From positions 37,231,983 through 37,295,982 of the forward strand of contig JAVGWX010000005.1 of assembly GCA_036924085.1 (NCBI GenBank): a stretch of DNA of 64,000 nucleotides, read 5' to 3'. The notes under the pieces are model-generated. The model was not told where the DNA came from, searched no databases, and was given only the letters and a program-made list of their open reading frames with translations. The translations under genes were made by a program, and so were the position numbers. This document shows positions 1 through 11,450 of the stretch, in pieces. The DNA is from Ariolimax columbianus (Eukaryota; Mollusca; Gastropoda; Stylommatophora; Arionidae). Position 1 is the first letter of the stretch. Every line of letters begins with the position of its first letter.

Positions 1-600
1 ATTTCCTGCTGTACGAATTTCTCAGGAATTGTATTTTATTTTTTTTTATTAATCTTAAGACCACAGCTCTACTGATCTCATTTAGGTCGTGCAAGATTGT
101 TGGGCCTCACCAATGGTCAGACTGATGAGCACAATGTTGTCTGTAAATTATAAATGTGTGATCCTTTTGCCATCTAAAATAATGTCTATATCAACCCAAT
201 GTACCTATTGGAAGATCTCTTTGAGAGCTGCTATCAAAAACTTTAGAGAGAGAGTCTTTGGTATCATCAGGGGAGATAAAATAAGAAAGGATAACTTTAG
301 AAATATGAATATAAATACCCATTGTGTTGAATACATACCCAGATAGAAAACATGATAGTTCAGCCATCTCAGGAGAATGCAACCTGATCAGCTAACACTG
401 AATACTTAGAACACAAACTCTTGCTACAGGGCATGAGGAAACCATGGCAGATGGGTAGATAGGATAGCATATTCCTACAACAACACAGGCTTACAACAAC
501 CAGCACAACACACAGAAAAGTGAAGTGAAATAGTAAGTATCAAATGCTGCCTATTACGTAATAATCAATGCTATTTAAGAGTCATTAGATCAGGGGGAAG
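1..600. other. no recognisable gene
   Basis: AT-rich sequence with no coding signal, repeat or RNA gene that I can recognise. The short open frames here have no family resemblance. It may be intron of zinc-finger gene A, whose first exons should lie to the left of the window. Confidence 0.5.
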
Positions 601-850
601 GCTTGAGTCTGTCGTTAAGTGACATGGCTCACAAGCCGAAGGTGCTGGGTTCACTCCCCAATCACAGCCCTGGCTGTTATCCCGGGGAAGCAAACCCTTA
701 GAAAATGCAGGAAGAAGCAGACCCTTACATAAAATGCATGGCGAAGTCGGATGCACTGGACTTACAGGTGCAAAATAAAAACACAGTGTGATGCACATCA
801 CTTTTCAGAATAGAGAAATAAGGCGAACACACACACACATACACACAAAA
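601..850 (+). repeat. tRNA-derived SINE, family 1, copy 1
   Basis: The left half carries an A-box-like stretch around GTTAAGTGACATGG and a B-box-like GGTTCACTCC, as in tRNA-derived SINEs. The body (aagcaaacccttagaaaatg, then a stretch ending in gcaaaataaaaac) recurs at 13.79, 30.83, 39.22 and 40.55 kb. The 3' tail runs into a CA-rich simple repeat. Copies differ by scattered substitutions, so the family is old. Confidence 0.8.
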
Positions 851-961
851 AAAGGCATTAGATTATCAAAGACAAAGTTGGCATTTAAATTAAAGATATA
901 ATTATATTTTTTATTTGGAACTGAGACACTAGTCCAGTCAGGCACAACATACTCAACAGGA

Positions 962-1255
962 CATTGCGCCTTGGTCAGGCACAATATACTGACCAAGGCC
1001 AGATATGACCTTCCACATAGCATTCTCTGAAAACATATTTTCGAAGCAGTCTGGTTGATGTAGATTGACATGATCCCCGTCATAGTGAGCGTCATGCAGA
1101 TGAAACCAAGCATAGCACAACAGCCTGTAGGACCACTGTCCACATTTATCAACACGCTTCGGATGTGAGGAAAGCTACTAGAATCTGCCACTTGCAAACT
1201 TTTCATGGTGCACAAAAGAGCAAACTTACTCATTGTGGGCATTAAACAACAAATT
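962..1255 (+). repeat. interspersed repeat, family 4, copy 1
   Basis: This block matches 53,548-53,815 over most of its length. Shared landmarks are gtcaggc near the start, tagtgagcgtca in the middle, gatgtgaggaaag, and an end in cat(t)aaacaacaa / cattcaacaacaac. There is no coding potential. Two diverged copies in 64 kb suggest a SINE-like element, but I see no clear polymerase III boxes. Confidence 0.65.
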
Positions 1256-1360
1256 TTTGTATTAAATGGTTTGAAGCATTCTCACGAGTCATTTATGAAA
1301 AATAAATATAGTTTCTTAAAGCGGACTGAGTAATTTATTGTTAGGTTGCCATTGTTACAG

Positions 1361-3197
1361 AAATCTGAAGATTTGAACATTACAGCCAGTGAAATTGAAA
1401 GCTATGGGGAGATACTGGTCAAAGAGGAGAATGTACAAGAAACTGTTGTACATGTACAGGATAAAGGATGGAATGTACAAAATTGTAAATGAATCATTGG
1501 AAATACAATCTGAAATGTTTTTACATGATATCCGTTTAAATTGACTTTTACTTATTCTTCTATTTCACCTTTTTATAGTTTCTCTATGGGGGATGGAATG
1601 TCTACTTTCATGTTTTGTTAGATAAGACCTTCTGATTCTGCAGTACCATTGGTCCTGCAGCTTTCCCATTCTTTGACGGATTCAATGTTTGCGTGTATTC
1701 CTTATTTGTTGATGTATTTCGGTTTTCATTTAGACATTTCATTGATGTTTCTATGTTAGCTAACAATAGTATTGGATTAGTGTTTAGGATTTTTTTACAA
1801 TATTTCATTTATATGTATATATAAATAAGTGTAACTCTTATTTATACATTTCAGATGTCTGCTGCTGTTGCTCTAGTGTTGGTATTAACCAGTATGACAA
1901 GGGCAATTTCTTCAATGTACATTCAGAAACTGTGAGAAATGGTACTTTCTCTGAAATTCAAACAGAGCACATTAGAGATGTTGTGGAGGAGACAGACAAT
2001 GTGCTTTTAGTAGCTAAAGTTAAGCCTGGTACAGGTAGCTCATGTTGGAGACCAAATGAGATGGACAACTCACTGAATGTCTTGGACTGTCAGATGATGA
2101 CTGCAGATTTTAAAACGAGTGTTAATGATGAGATTCTGACTGTAAAAAAAGGAGATAATTGGAGACTGTCAGAGAATGACCTTGTTTGTGAGAAAAGTGG
2201 TCAGACTCTCATAATTGAAACATGTTTAGAAATGTGCAGTAGTCAGCAGTTGCATAATGGAGATGAGGTAGTCAGAAAATCTTACAGGTGTGATAATAGT
2301 GTGGTAGGCTTAACTCAGAGCAGTTCAGTAACTATACACAATCAATTACATACAGGAAAAGGAGCTTGCAAGTGTGATGTTTGTGTTAAAGGATTTACTA
2401 AATTGAATAACATAGTAAGTCACAAAATAACACATACAGGAGAGAAGTCTTACATCTGTGATGATTGCGGTATCAAATTTTCAAAGAATCAAAGTCTTGA
2501 TAGGCACAAAAGAATACATACAGGAAAGAAACGTTACAAGTGTGATGTTTGTGGTTTAGGGTCTTCTAGCAGTGGACACATAAAAGTACATACAAGAATA
2601 CATACAGGAGAAAAACCTTACAAGTGTGATGTTTGCGGTGTTAAATTTTCTAAAAATCATGATCTTACAAGGCACAAAAGAATTCACACAGGAGAGAAAC
2701 CTTACAAATGTGATGTTTGTGCTGCAGGGTTTTCTAAGAGGGGACATTTAAAGGGACATAAAAGAATACATACTGGAGAAAAACCATACAAGTGTGATAA
2801 TTGTGGTATTGGATTTTCTGACAATCAAAATCTTATAAAGCACAAAAGAATTCACACAGGAGAGAAACCTTACACATGTGATGATTGTGGTGTAGGATTT
2901 GTTCAGAGTGGACATTTGAAACGTCACAAACAAATACGTACAGGAGAAAAACCGTACAAATATAATGAGTGCGGTGTTGAAATTTCTTGCAAGGGGATAC
3001 TAGCAAGTCACAAACGAATACATGCAGGAGAGAAACCTTACACATGTGATGTTTGTGGTGTAAGATTTTCTCAGAATGGGCAAATGAAAATACATAAAAG
3101 AATGCATACAGGAGAGAAACCTTACAAATGGGGTGTTTGCAGTGTTGGATTTTCTCAGAGTGGACATCTACAACGTCACAAACAAATACATAGATAA
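1361..3197 (+). CDS. C2H2 zinc-finger protein, gene A, last two exons
   Basis: Predicted nuclear DNA-binding protein. Exon 1,361-1,484 follows a TTACAG acceptor and ends at a GTAAAT donor. It encodes an acidic linker with a VKEE motif and is paralogous to exon 4 of gene B (17,395-17,254). The last exon starts at about 1,855 after TTTCAG and stops at 3,197. A TAT codon split as T / AT restores the frame, so the true exon begins upstream of the first in-frame GTG at 1,932. A linker of about 160 residues precedes eleven finger units. Seven have all zinc ligands. The unit at 2,281 lost its second Cys, two near 2,956 and 3,121 lost the first Cys, and one near 2,866 has Arg for the last His. A further dead finger follows the stop, to about 3,275. 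The 5' exons lie outside the window. Confidence 0.85.
1855..3197 (+). CDS. zinc-finger exon of gene A
   Basis: Terminal exon of gene A. The frame is open from the acceptor at 1,854/1,855 to the TAA at 3,195-3,197. The linkers between fingers are of the TGEKPY type. Key residues of an intact finger can be seen at 2,614-2,682: Cys-x2-Cys, Phe, Leu, His-x3-His. Helix residues vary among fingers (for example KNHDLTR and QSGHLKR), as expected for different base contacts. A signal for poly-A addition is not obvious. Confidence 0.85.
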
Positions 3198-3469
3198 AAG
3201 AAGTCTTAAAAATGTATTGATTGTTGTGTTTAATTTTCTGAAAATAAAAATCCTGCAGAGCATAAAAGAATGATAACAGATTTATTTTGCCTGATGCTTT
3301 AGTTGAATTTCATTAACAGGAATTACACTTTCCCAGGTATTCAGGTTACAGTGTCAAATAGCAGACAAAGTGTTGAATACCTGACAAGGGCTCAGTGTTA
3401 ATGTGGGCTCATATGTTGAAGTTATAAATGTTTTTAAAATATATTTTAAACACAAACAAAGAATCATGA

Positions 3470-3800
3470 ATAAGACAGCGTAGGACACTGTTAAGAGAGA
3501 GGTCAAAGACCTATTGAGTATGATAAAAACATGCAAGCTCACATGGTATGGGCATGTTTCAAGATCGTCTGGGTTGACAAAGACGGTCCTGCAAGGTACT
3601 GTGCCTGGGAAGCGTAAGAGAGGGAGGCAGAAAAAGAGATTGGAAGACAACATCAGAGATTGAGTGGGAAGATCCATATCTGCAACAAATATCCTCGCAC
3701 AGCACTCAGTGGAGTGGCGTGAACTGGTCCAACAATCTGCAGTATTGGTGTCCCAATGACCTTTCAGGTTACAGGACCGATGATGATGGGAGAAGACAAT
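3470..3800 (+). mobile_element. LINE 3'-end fragment (RTE-like)
   Basis: In frame from about 3,515, the sequence reads as the C-terminal tail typical of RTE-like LINE proteins: LTWYGHVSRSSGL, then VPGKRKRGRQKKRLEDN and WRELVQQS. One in-frame stop (TGA, about 3,661) breaks it. It ends in a short GATGATGAT tract at 3,780-3,788, probably the 3' tail. Only the 3' end is present, as expected for a 5'-truncated insertion. Confidence 0.75.
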
Positions 3801-3929
3801 CACTGTCAAAGTCGTGTAACAAATCCACTTGAAGATACAAATGAGATTGTGCTTATTGATAATATATTTATTCAGTGATGTCCTGTTTTGTCCAACGTAA
3901 GGTTACTAATTAAACTAGCCGTTAGCCAA

Positions 3930-4075
3930 AGACATGTGTCGGACCGAAGGGTGCAAATGTCACAGTTAAACTGTAAACTAGAGACACAACACATTCCGTT
4001 CTCCGGACTACATCCTGCCACTTGCGAAACCCTATTCAGGGATTGGTAGCGGGAGATTGAGAATGAACGCAAAAA
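3930..4075 (+). repeat. SINE-like repeat, family 3, truncated copy
   Basis: It shares the core gtgtcgga, ctgtaaact, cacaa(c/t)acatt, ccctattcagggattggtagc and agattgagaa(t/c)gaac with copies at 52,640-52,935 (+) and 58,568-58,850 (-). The 5' half is missing here. It ends in an A/G-rich tail. Confidence 0.65.
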
Positions 4076-4310
4076 AAGAAGAAGATAAACTAGCCTTTTA
4101 GTCCTATTTACTATTACTAATTTCATTATGTAAAGCACTGAGACGTACTCTTATATGTGTTCAATGAACAGTTTCCACACAAATAATGATATATTTTCTC
4201 TTCTTGTTACAAGTGATGGGTGTGTGTAATTCTGGTGGGTTATGTAGAAGACAGGCCTCTATGATGCATTTAAACCTTGCTATATCATTTCTTCAGATAC
4301 CAAGTGCTAT

Positions 4311-4900
4311 ATGAGGATGAGGAGATGGGACATTAATATGTGGTACCAGGCTAAAGAGAAATGGAATAAGACATGTGCAGAAATTAAAATATTCAAGAGA
4401 GCCCAACACAAAGAATGGATCACAACAGAGACATTACATAAAATAGAAGGAAGGAAACCTATCCTCAAGAATTGCAGAACTCGAGCAGGCAAAGCAGAAG
4501 CACAGAGAAATTATACTGTTACATGCAAAGAGGTCAAGTTGACACAGGAGGCAGAGATAGGAAATATGAGAGATCTCTACTCCTTAACAAAGAAAATGAC
4601 AAATAAATATATACGAACAAGCAAACCAATCAAAGATAGGGAAGGTAAGATATTGACATCATCAGATGAACAACAGAAATAATGAATGGAGTATTTCAAA
4701 GAAACACCAAACATCCTACCAACAGAGAAGACCCTGAACTTAGACTGTGACCCACCAAGTAAGATATAAATTCAAAGGGCCATACCTAGACTCAAGAAAG
4801 GGAAAATGTCAGGACCAGATAGAATAGCAGCAGAAGCCATAATGGCAGATATAGATAAGGCCACTGATACTTTGCAAGGATTGTTCCCAAAAAACAAAAA
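4311..4900 (+). mobile_element. LINE fragment, linker and start of RT
   Basis: An open frame at 4,311-4,682 reads as the basic linker between endonuclease and reverse transcriptase of an RTE-like LINE (WYQAKEKWNKTCAEI near the start, then MRDLYSLTKKMTNKY). After a TAA the same frame gives the pre-RT motif LKKGKMSGPDRIAAEAI at about 4,790-4,840. The copy stops near 4,900, where the I-like LINE begins. Another copy of this type is at 17.56-18.69 kb. Confidence 0.7.
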
Positions 4901-5473
4901 AAAATTTAAGCGGGGGCTCAACTTCATTGCCTTGGTTTTTTTCCCCCCATTTTAGCGCAGGCTAACAACATCTCTGTGCCATGACCAGGCTTGTCCTCTG
5001 GTTAAATGCACTCCTACCTCGATCTTTACCTATGTCTGCTATCAGTCATCACAATGGACGCAGAAAAGATGCAGGCCAGCGGACATTGCACCTCTGCCCT
5101 ATTGTGACAACCTCCCAGGTGGCGGAGAATGCTAGGCACACCATCACTGCAGAGGAGCCGAGAAAATAAAGGGAGCAAGGAGATACCCCACTCACATGCA
5201 TATGCTATGTTTCTGGCAGGACGTGACGATCCTGGGACACAGACACACTGGACTGCCTCTCTTCCGGGATACTTGAAAAACTAGTACATACAGTCCATCA
5301 TATCATATCAGCACCTCACCCTTTAGACACGAGTGGTGAAGACTCAATAGTCCTGCAAGACAACTTCCCTAAGAGAGACAATTCTGACAACAAACAACTG
5401 CTGCCTTGCAGATAGGCTGGGGACAGCCAAAGGCTAAGGAGGGCATCCCTACAGAAACGCCTGTTGAAATCTG

Positions 5474-6448
5474 ATGCACTGGGCCACAAGCTTAACGAAA
5501 CAGTGCAACGTAAATCGCTGTATGATGACGTCCCAACCTAACAGAAAAAAGTATGGTGCTCATCCTGTGGAGTCCTGCCAAGCAGCGAGAGTGCCGGGCC
5601 CCACGCCTCGAAGGGGTCCACCCAATGCTACTGGTGGTCACCCACCTATGTGCTGTGGAGTCAAGGCACAAGATGATGGGGCAAAAACTATTGACCAAAA
5701 ACCCAAGACCCTCAGAATATTACAGTGGAATGCGGAGGGAGTCATTAACAAAAAGATTTCCCTAACACATCACCTGCATGAAGGTAAGATTGACGTGGCA
5801 TGTATCCAAGAAACGCACCTCAACAACAACCACAGAAGCTCAATCAGAGGATACCAGTCCTTCCGACTTGATAGAGAAGGTCATAAAGGAGGGGTCCTGA
5901 TACTGACACGTAACTGCATACCGAGTAGCGCGGTAGCTGTTAATCACACTGGACAAGCAGAAATTGTAGGAGTCGATATAATGATACAAGAAACGAAGAT
6001 CCGCATCTTCAACCTGTATGGCCCACCCAACAAAGACCTGTCGCTCTCGAGTATGGAAAACAAAGACTCCAGCTGCCTAGTGGTTGGAAACTTCAACAGC
6101 CACTCGGAGAGATGGGGATATTCAGACACAGACAACAGATGTGATGAACTGGAAGACTGGGAGATAGACACAAATCTCTATCTTATCAATAGGCCGGAGG
6201 GCAGCCCTAGCTTCTATTCTAGAACATGGCATACCACCTCCACTCCAGACTTTGCCTTTTCCACGGGGGATATTCACCACAAAATAGACCGCCAGGTGCT
6301 CAACCAATTGGCAGGTAGCGACCACAGGCCAATTAGGCTAGAAATTGACATGGAAGTAGGCCCACAGGAAATAAAACTGCTCCCACGTTGGAACTATAAA
6401 CCAGCCGACTGGGACAGATTTGCAATGCTGACAGATGGACTGTGTTAA
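5474..6448 (+). pseudogene. LINE AP endonuclease (copy A)
   Basis: N-terminal part of the LINE protein, needed to nick target DNA. The start matches that of the sister copy (ATG at 60,318, - strand). An AP-endonuclease fold is read from LQWNAEG (about residue 83), QETHLNN, FNLYGPP, VVGNFNSH and SDHRPI near residue 292. The usual GDFN motif reads GNFN, so a catalytic Asp is lost. A stop at 6,446 ends the frame. The same frame continues at 6,473-6,766 as the basic linker to the RT. Copy A is therefore inactive. Confidence 0.85.
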
Positions 6449-6960
6449 ACCATCAACACACGAAATAACAATATGAAACCTATGGTGGAAAGCCTAAGTA
6501 AAGCAATAATGCAAGCAGCCACCGAAACCATCCCAAGAGGGGCAATGAAAAACTACAAGCCATATTGGAATGATGAACTGCAGAAAGCGGAGGATGAAGT
6601 CTCAAATGCTAGGAACATGGCAGAGAGAGAGCAATCTATGGAGGCAAATATCGTCCTCAAGGCCATCACGGCGAAATACAAGAGAACACTAAACCAAATA
6701 ACAAGAGACAGCTGGAAAAACAAAACAGAAAGCCTCAATTTAGATAAAGAAGGGAACAAACTATAGAATTTAGTCAGAGCCGTGAATGACGAAACACCAT
6801 CAAATAAACAAATTACCATCAAGCAGGGCGACAACATGCTTACTGGAAAAAAGCAGCAAACACCTTTATAGAACATTATGCTAGGGCAAACCACATTGAT
6901 GTCCCTACAGACAGGCATACAGACATTAGTGAAGAACAAAAGAACCACGACAACATCAAG

Positions 6961-8116
6961 ATGGCACCAGAGGAGCATATGATGGCAAAACTAACAATGG
7001 ATGAGGCCATGAGAACTTTAAAGAAAAAGAAATCGCCTGGAAAAGATGGGGTAACAAACGAAATGCTGATGGGGTTGGGACAAACAGCAAAGAGAAAGTT
7101 ACTATCAGTCCTGAACCAAAGCTGGAAAAGAGGAATTGTACCGCAGGCATGGAAAGATGCTGTACTTATACCAGTACTAAAGAAAGAAAAAGATGGAACA
7201 GATCCAAATGGATACAGGCCCATCAGTCTACTGAGCTGTGTAGGCAAACTGATGGAGCGTATGACTGATGTGGCATCTGGAAGAAAAATACATACTAATT
7301 CCACAGCAAACCAGATTTAGACAACACAGATCCACTGAGGACTAGATCACTTTCATAGCACAGGAAATAGAGGACGCTTACCAAGAGAAAAAGCATACAG
7401 TAGCGGTTTGGATGGATCTAGAGAAGGCATTTGACAAGGTGTGGAAAGAGGGACTTAAAGTCAAGCTACGAAGAAGTGAAGAATGTGGGAAAATGTACAG
7501 ATGGATCAGCCACTACCTCAAAAACAGAACAACCAGAGTTCAAGTACAAGGGCAGATGAGCAAAAAGGTGACACTGGAGCAAGGAGTACCTCAAGGGGGA
7601 GTACTGTCACCCACACTTTTTCTGGTGTATATAAATAACATCACAGAGAATATACCAAGAAGAGTCCACAGCTCCATGTTTGCAGACGATCTGGCTATGT
7701 GGACCTCTGAAAAAAATCTCACCGTAGCAAGCAATCAGATGCAGCAGGCCCTAACATCGTTGGAGGAGTGGGCGAACTCATGGCTGGTAAAAATAAATGA
7801 GGAAAAAACAACATGTATGATATTCTCGCTTTCAAATAAACCCCAGAACATCAAAATAAGTCTTAGCATCAAATACCTGAGGCCAAAGGACAACCCAAAC
7901 TACTTGGGAGTTACATTTGATCGGCGCATGACATGGAAAAGTCAGATCGAGAGAAAGCGAATGAGAGCCAGACAAAGAATGGCAATCATAAGGAAACTTG
8001 CTGGCACAAGCTGGGGAGCAGAAAAAAGAATACTAAAGAAACTACACTGGAGGAGTGAGACCAGTTCTCGAGTATGGCATTGCGGCATGGACAACAGCAG
8101 CAAAGGCGAACTTTGA
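6961..8116 (+). pseudogene. LINE reverse transcriptase (copy A), frameshifted
   Basis: RT domain in two frames. At 6,961-7,320: KKKKSPGKDGVTNEML, then VPQAWKDAVLIPVLKKEKDG and GYRPISLLSCVGKLMERM. At 7,412-8,116: MDLEKAFDKVW, GVPQGGVLSPTLF and the catalytic MFADDLAMW, then YLGVTFDRRMTW. The palm and its two Asp residues are intact. A frameshift and a short gap between 7,320 and 7,412 disable it. The thumb continues in another frame from 8,055. Confidence 0.85.
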
Positions 8117-9223
8117 TAAAATTACCAAACTTCAAAACCAAGCCATGAGAGTTATAACAGGAGGCATGAAGTCAACGCCAATTGTAGAACTTGAAAAGAT
8201 TACAAATCTGCAATCCATGACCGACAGAAGAGACTGCAGAGCCCAGCAGCAAGTAAAGAAACTCAGAAGACTGACAGACCATCCAATGCATCAGAGACTA
8301 AATAGATTTGGAAATGGGAAACTAAAGCGGAGAAACTTTGCAGAAATAGCCAAAGCAAAGATGAGTGAAGACCCTATGAACACCGTAACAATACCAAAGC
8401 CCATCCCTACTGTACGCAAACCTACCTGGAAGCAGCATATCATTCCGGAGGTGGTAGAAAATATACAAGGTATTGGAAACAAGAACAGCCAGACTGAAAA
8501 AGAAAGAAGAGACATAACCCTGAGGTACATAACGGAAAACTACCCAAGCATGGAATGGACCCATGCATACACCGACGGTTCTGTAACAAACACAACACAA
8601 AAAGGAGGGGCAGGGGTATTCCTGAGCCTACCAAATGGTAGGAAAATAACACTGTCAGTGGCAACTGGAAAATTCTCAAGCAATTTCAGAGCGGAGGCAG
8701 AGGCACTGAGGGCTGCGGTAGAAGCAATGCTAACAGGCGAAAGCAATGAAAGCCAGATAGTCCTGTTTACAGATGCCTTGGCCGTAGTCACAGCACTAAA
8801 AAGCCAGAAAAACTGAACTTAATGATTTAAGAGCAGTACTCTGTCAATTATGCCAGCAGCTCGCACCAAAAAGAGTAGTGGTACAGTGGGTTCCATTCCA
8901 CTGTAACATCCAAGGCAACGAGGAGGCAGACAGACTGGCAAAAGAATGTGCAAGACTACCACAACCAGATTCTAATGTGACCTACGAAGAGTCCAAAATG
9001 CTTATTAGGGCCAGATACATGGCCAAATGGGAAACAGAACATACTTGCTACACAATAAACGATGTCTATTACCAGTTGAACAGAAGAGAGCAGGTCGTGG
9101 TCTTCAGACTCCACACAGGCCACAACAGACTGAGGTACCACCTATTCAATAAACTGAAGATAGGTGGCACTGACGAATGCCCATGTGGTACCGGAAAAAT
9201 GACCGCTGAACATCTGCTGCAAA
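8055..9223 (+). pseudogene. LINE RT thumb and RNase H (copy A)
   Basis: From 8,055 the frame gives the thumb (YGIAAWTTAAKA, LQNQAMRVITGG), a linker, and RNase H motifs YTDGS (Asp), RAEAEALRA (Glu) and LFTDALAVV (Asp). After a frameshift near 8,816 it continues at 8,878 with WVPFHCNIQGNEEADRLAKE, where the usual SHC motif reads FHC. The C-terminal part has a gag-knuckle-like CPCGTGKMTAEHLL. It ends at 9,223 by fusion to unrelated sequence. Confidence 0.8.
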
Positions 9224-11450
9224 ACATTTTCAAAGAAAAACAAAGATTTGCAGAAAATACAACCACTATGCAGTGTCTTTCAAAACTATTTGTTTATTAT
9301 TTGTGGCATCAGCATCAATTTAGATGTAAAACATTCAGCAATTCAAAGTGTAATTTGAAAGGTTAGTAATTTAGAGAGAAGAAAGATTAAAACTCGTCTA
9401 AATCAGACTAAACTGCTTGTTGCTTACAGTGAATACATTTGGATGGAGTTCAACCCTGGAATAACTCTCTAAGAATTTTTATTTTGCAGCCACCTTAAAG
9501 TATGAGCTGTAGCAACAAATTCCATAAACAAATATAAGGAAACTGGTGTGAAGGATAAGGTCCAGGTCCATCTAGCGAATGTACAAATTTGTCAATCGGT
9601 GGATCACGATGGAAATACATTTATTTCAATTACGTCTCTACCTTGAAGACTTTCCAGCTTAAATGGCATCACACTTTAAACAAACTCAAATGTAACAAAG
9701 TTTGCATCATCCACACATTCCATTCTAACAACATTAACACCATCAACACGATAACAACATCTTTTAAATCTAGACTCAAAAATGTTACATAAGTAAACTA
9801 TAGATCCCTTTCCATGCCATGCGGCGTATGGGAAATAGAGTGTTAGGCCCATATTATTTGATGACCCACGGCACAAAGTGGGTGATGTGGGCAGCATCAC
9901 GCCGGTGGCCTTTACTTCCCTGATTTTTTTCTGGTACCAAATTTCTGTGGCTGGGTCAACCACAGGAGCTGGTTTGCGATCGGAAAAAAAAATATTCTGC
10001 ACCAACCGGGTAGATGTTACATATTCCAATATTATCACACCCCCATATCCAAAGACAGTATAAACTTCCCACAATGAAAAACAAATATAATTGTCAGCAA
10101 ACGTTAAACAAAGCTATAAATGAACACCTAACTAAAGGGGGAAACAACATTAAGAACCCACTTGTTTAGGAGAAAATTGTATACCAGTACTGATAAACCC
10201 ATAAAATGTAAAACAAGAGGACAGCCTTTCGTGTTTCAAAAGATAACTCTTTCACGGAAAGAAACATTTCAGATAAGAACTCCAACAAAAAGGAATCGAG
10301 CTAGTCTATTTGACAGTCCGATGAATCTTTGTAGAGGCAATACGTAACAGAACTTATGAAAATAGAAACAAAACTACGAAATACCATGTCAAAAAGCTGG
10401 TCTTAAAGGAACAACAATAAGGATGGAACAGAAATCACTAGCCAAGAAGGAAACCCACAAACTGACCTGTAGTCGAACGAGAATACAAAGGAAGATTATG
10501 AGGAAGCTAGTTTCTAGCTACCTTTATAGGGATAAAACGCAAACTGGTAAAAAGTTTAGCCTCAGAATATGTGAAGGTTGAAATAATGGAATTCAAAGCA
10601 GATGACAACTATATTAACATTATATTTATCTCAGCAGCTGATGTTAAGTCGTCTGTTATTAGTAATCTAAACCAACGCAACAATGTAAAACAGTTGACAT
10701 ATCACAATAAACATTTGTATATAGCAATCAAAAATAGGTTGAAAGTTGGTGCAGATTATGATAAAAGCAGTTTCAAAATATCTTGACAGATAGAAAATGT
10801 TGACAAAGCAAAAACAAACACCACTCCGAAAGACAATTATGACAAAGTAACAATTATGATGGCTGGTGTGAGAGACAGCATAAAGCAATTAGAAGAAATA
10901 GAATGGGTCAGGAAACAAATAATGATCTTCATATTTGGTGATTACTTTTTGTTGTCTAAAATGTGTGGGCTTTCCAGACCTCAAGGCACATGTTCCTCCT
11001 TGTCTGTGGTGCTTGCAGGCGAAAAAGAACATGCACGATTTTCAAAGTAAAATATTTGTGTAAATGAATCCATGAGATACTGCCCAGATAATTGTCGATG
11101 ATTTTTGTAATATGGAGTGTGGAAGGAAGGAACAAGCACCAGTTTGCCACTATAACATCCACTCTCCTTTACTATACATAAACAGAGTTTATCCCTCCCT
11201 TACTTACATATAGTTCTTGACAGCAGCCTGATACACCAGAAGCTCATAGAAAATGAAGATGTCATAGATTCAGAAATAGAAAAAGATAATCACAAAAAAT
11301 CTACGAAAGATGAAATTATGCAAAAATATGAGAGCTACAGGAAGCACTTTGAGTAAAAAACATCAGAAATTGAACTCCTACAAGGATGTTTTGTATTTGA
11401 GAATGATTCTATTAAGAATTGCTGAAGACACTATTCAACATATCATGCAC
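9224..11450. other. no recognisable gene
   Basis: AT-rich sequence between two LINE remnants. Short open frames (for example 10,162-10,347 and 10,571-10,786) have no recognisable domain or intron signals. I see no RNA gene or inverted-repeat element. Confidence 0.5.

Larger units (their letters stand above)
4945..9223 (+). mobile_element. I-like LINE with RNase H, copy A, broken
   Basis: The longest LINE copy in the window. In order it holds a 5' leader (4,945-5,473, shared with the copy at 60.3-60.84 kb), an AP endonuclease, a reverse transcriptase, an RNase H domain and a C-terminal CPCG...H motif. The reading frame is broken by stops at 6,446 and 6,764 and by several frameshifts between 6,770 and 8,880. 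The copy ends abruptly at 9,223 inside the C-terminal region, whereas copy B continues to its 3' tail. It is 3'-truncated, so it suffered a deletion or rearrangement rather than simple 5' truncation. The RNase H domain fits the I group of LINEs. Confidence 0.9.

Noticed and set aside
805..1242. 145-residue minus-strand open frame
   Set aside because: It lies over repeat family 4, and the second copy at 53.5 kb does not keep the frame.
1608..1808. Minus-strand open frame in the intron of gene A
   Set aside because: No family resemblance and low complexity. It lies in an intron between two supported exons.
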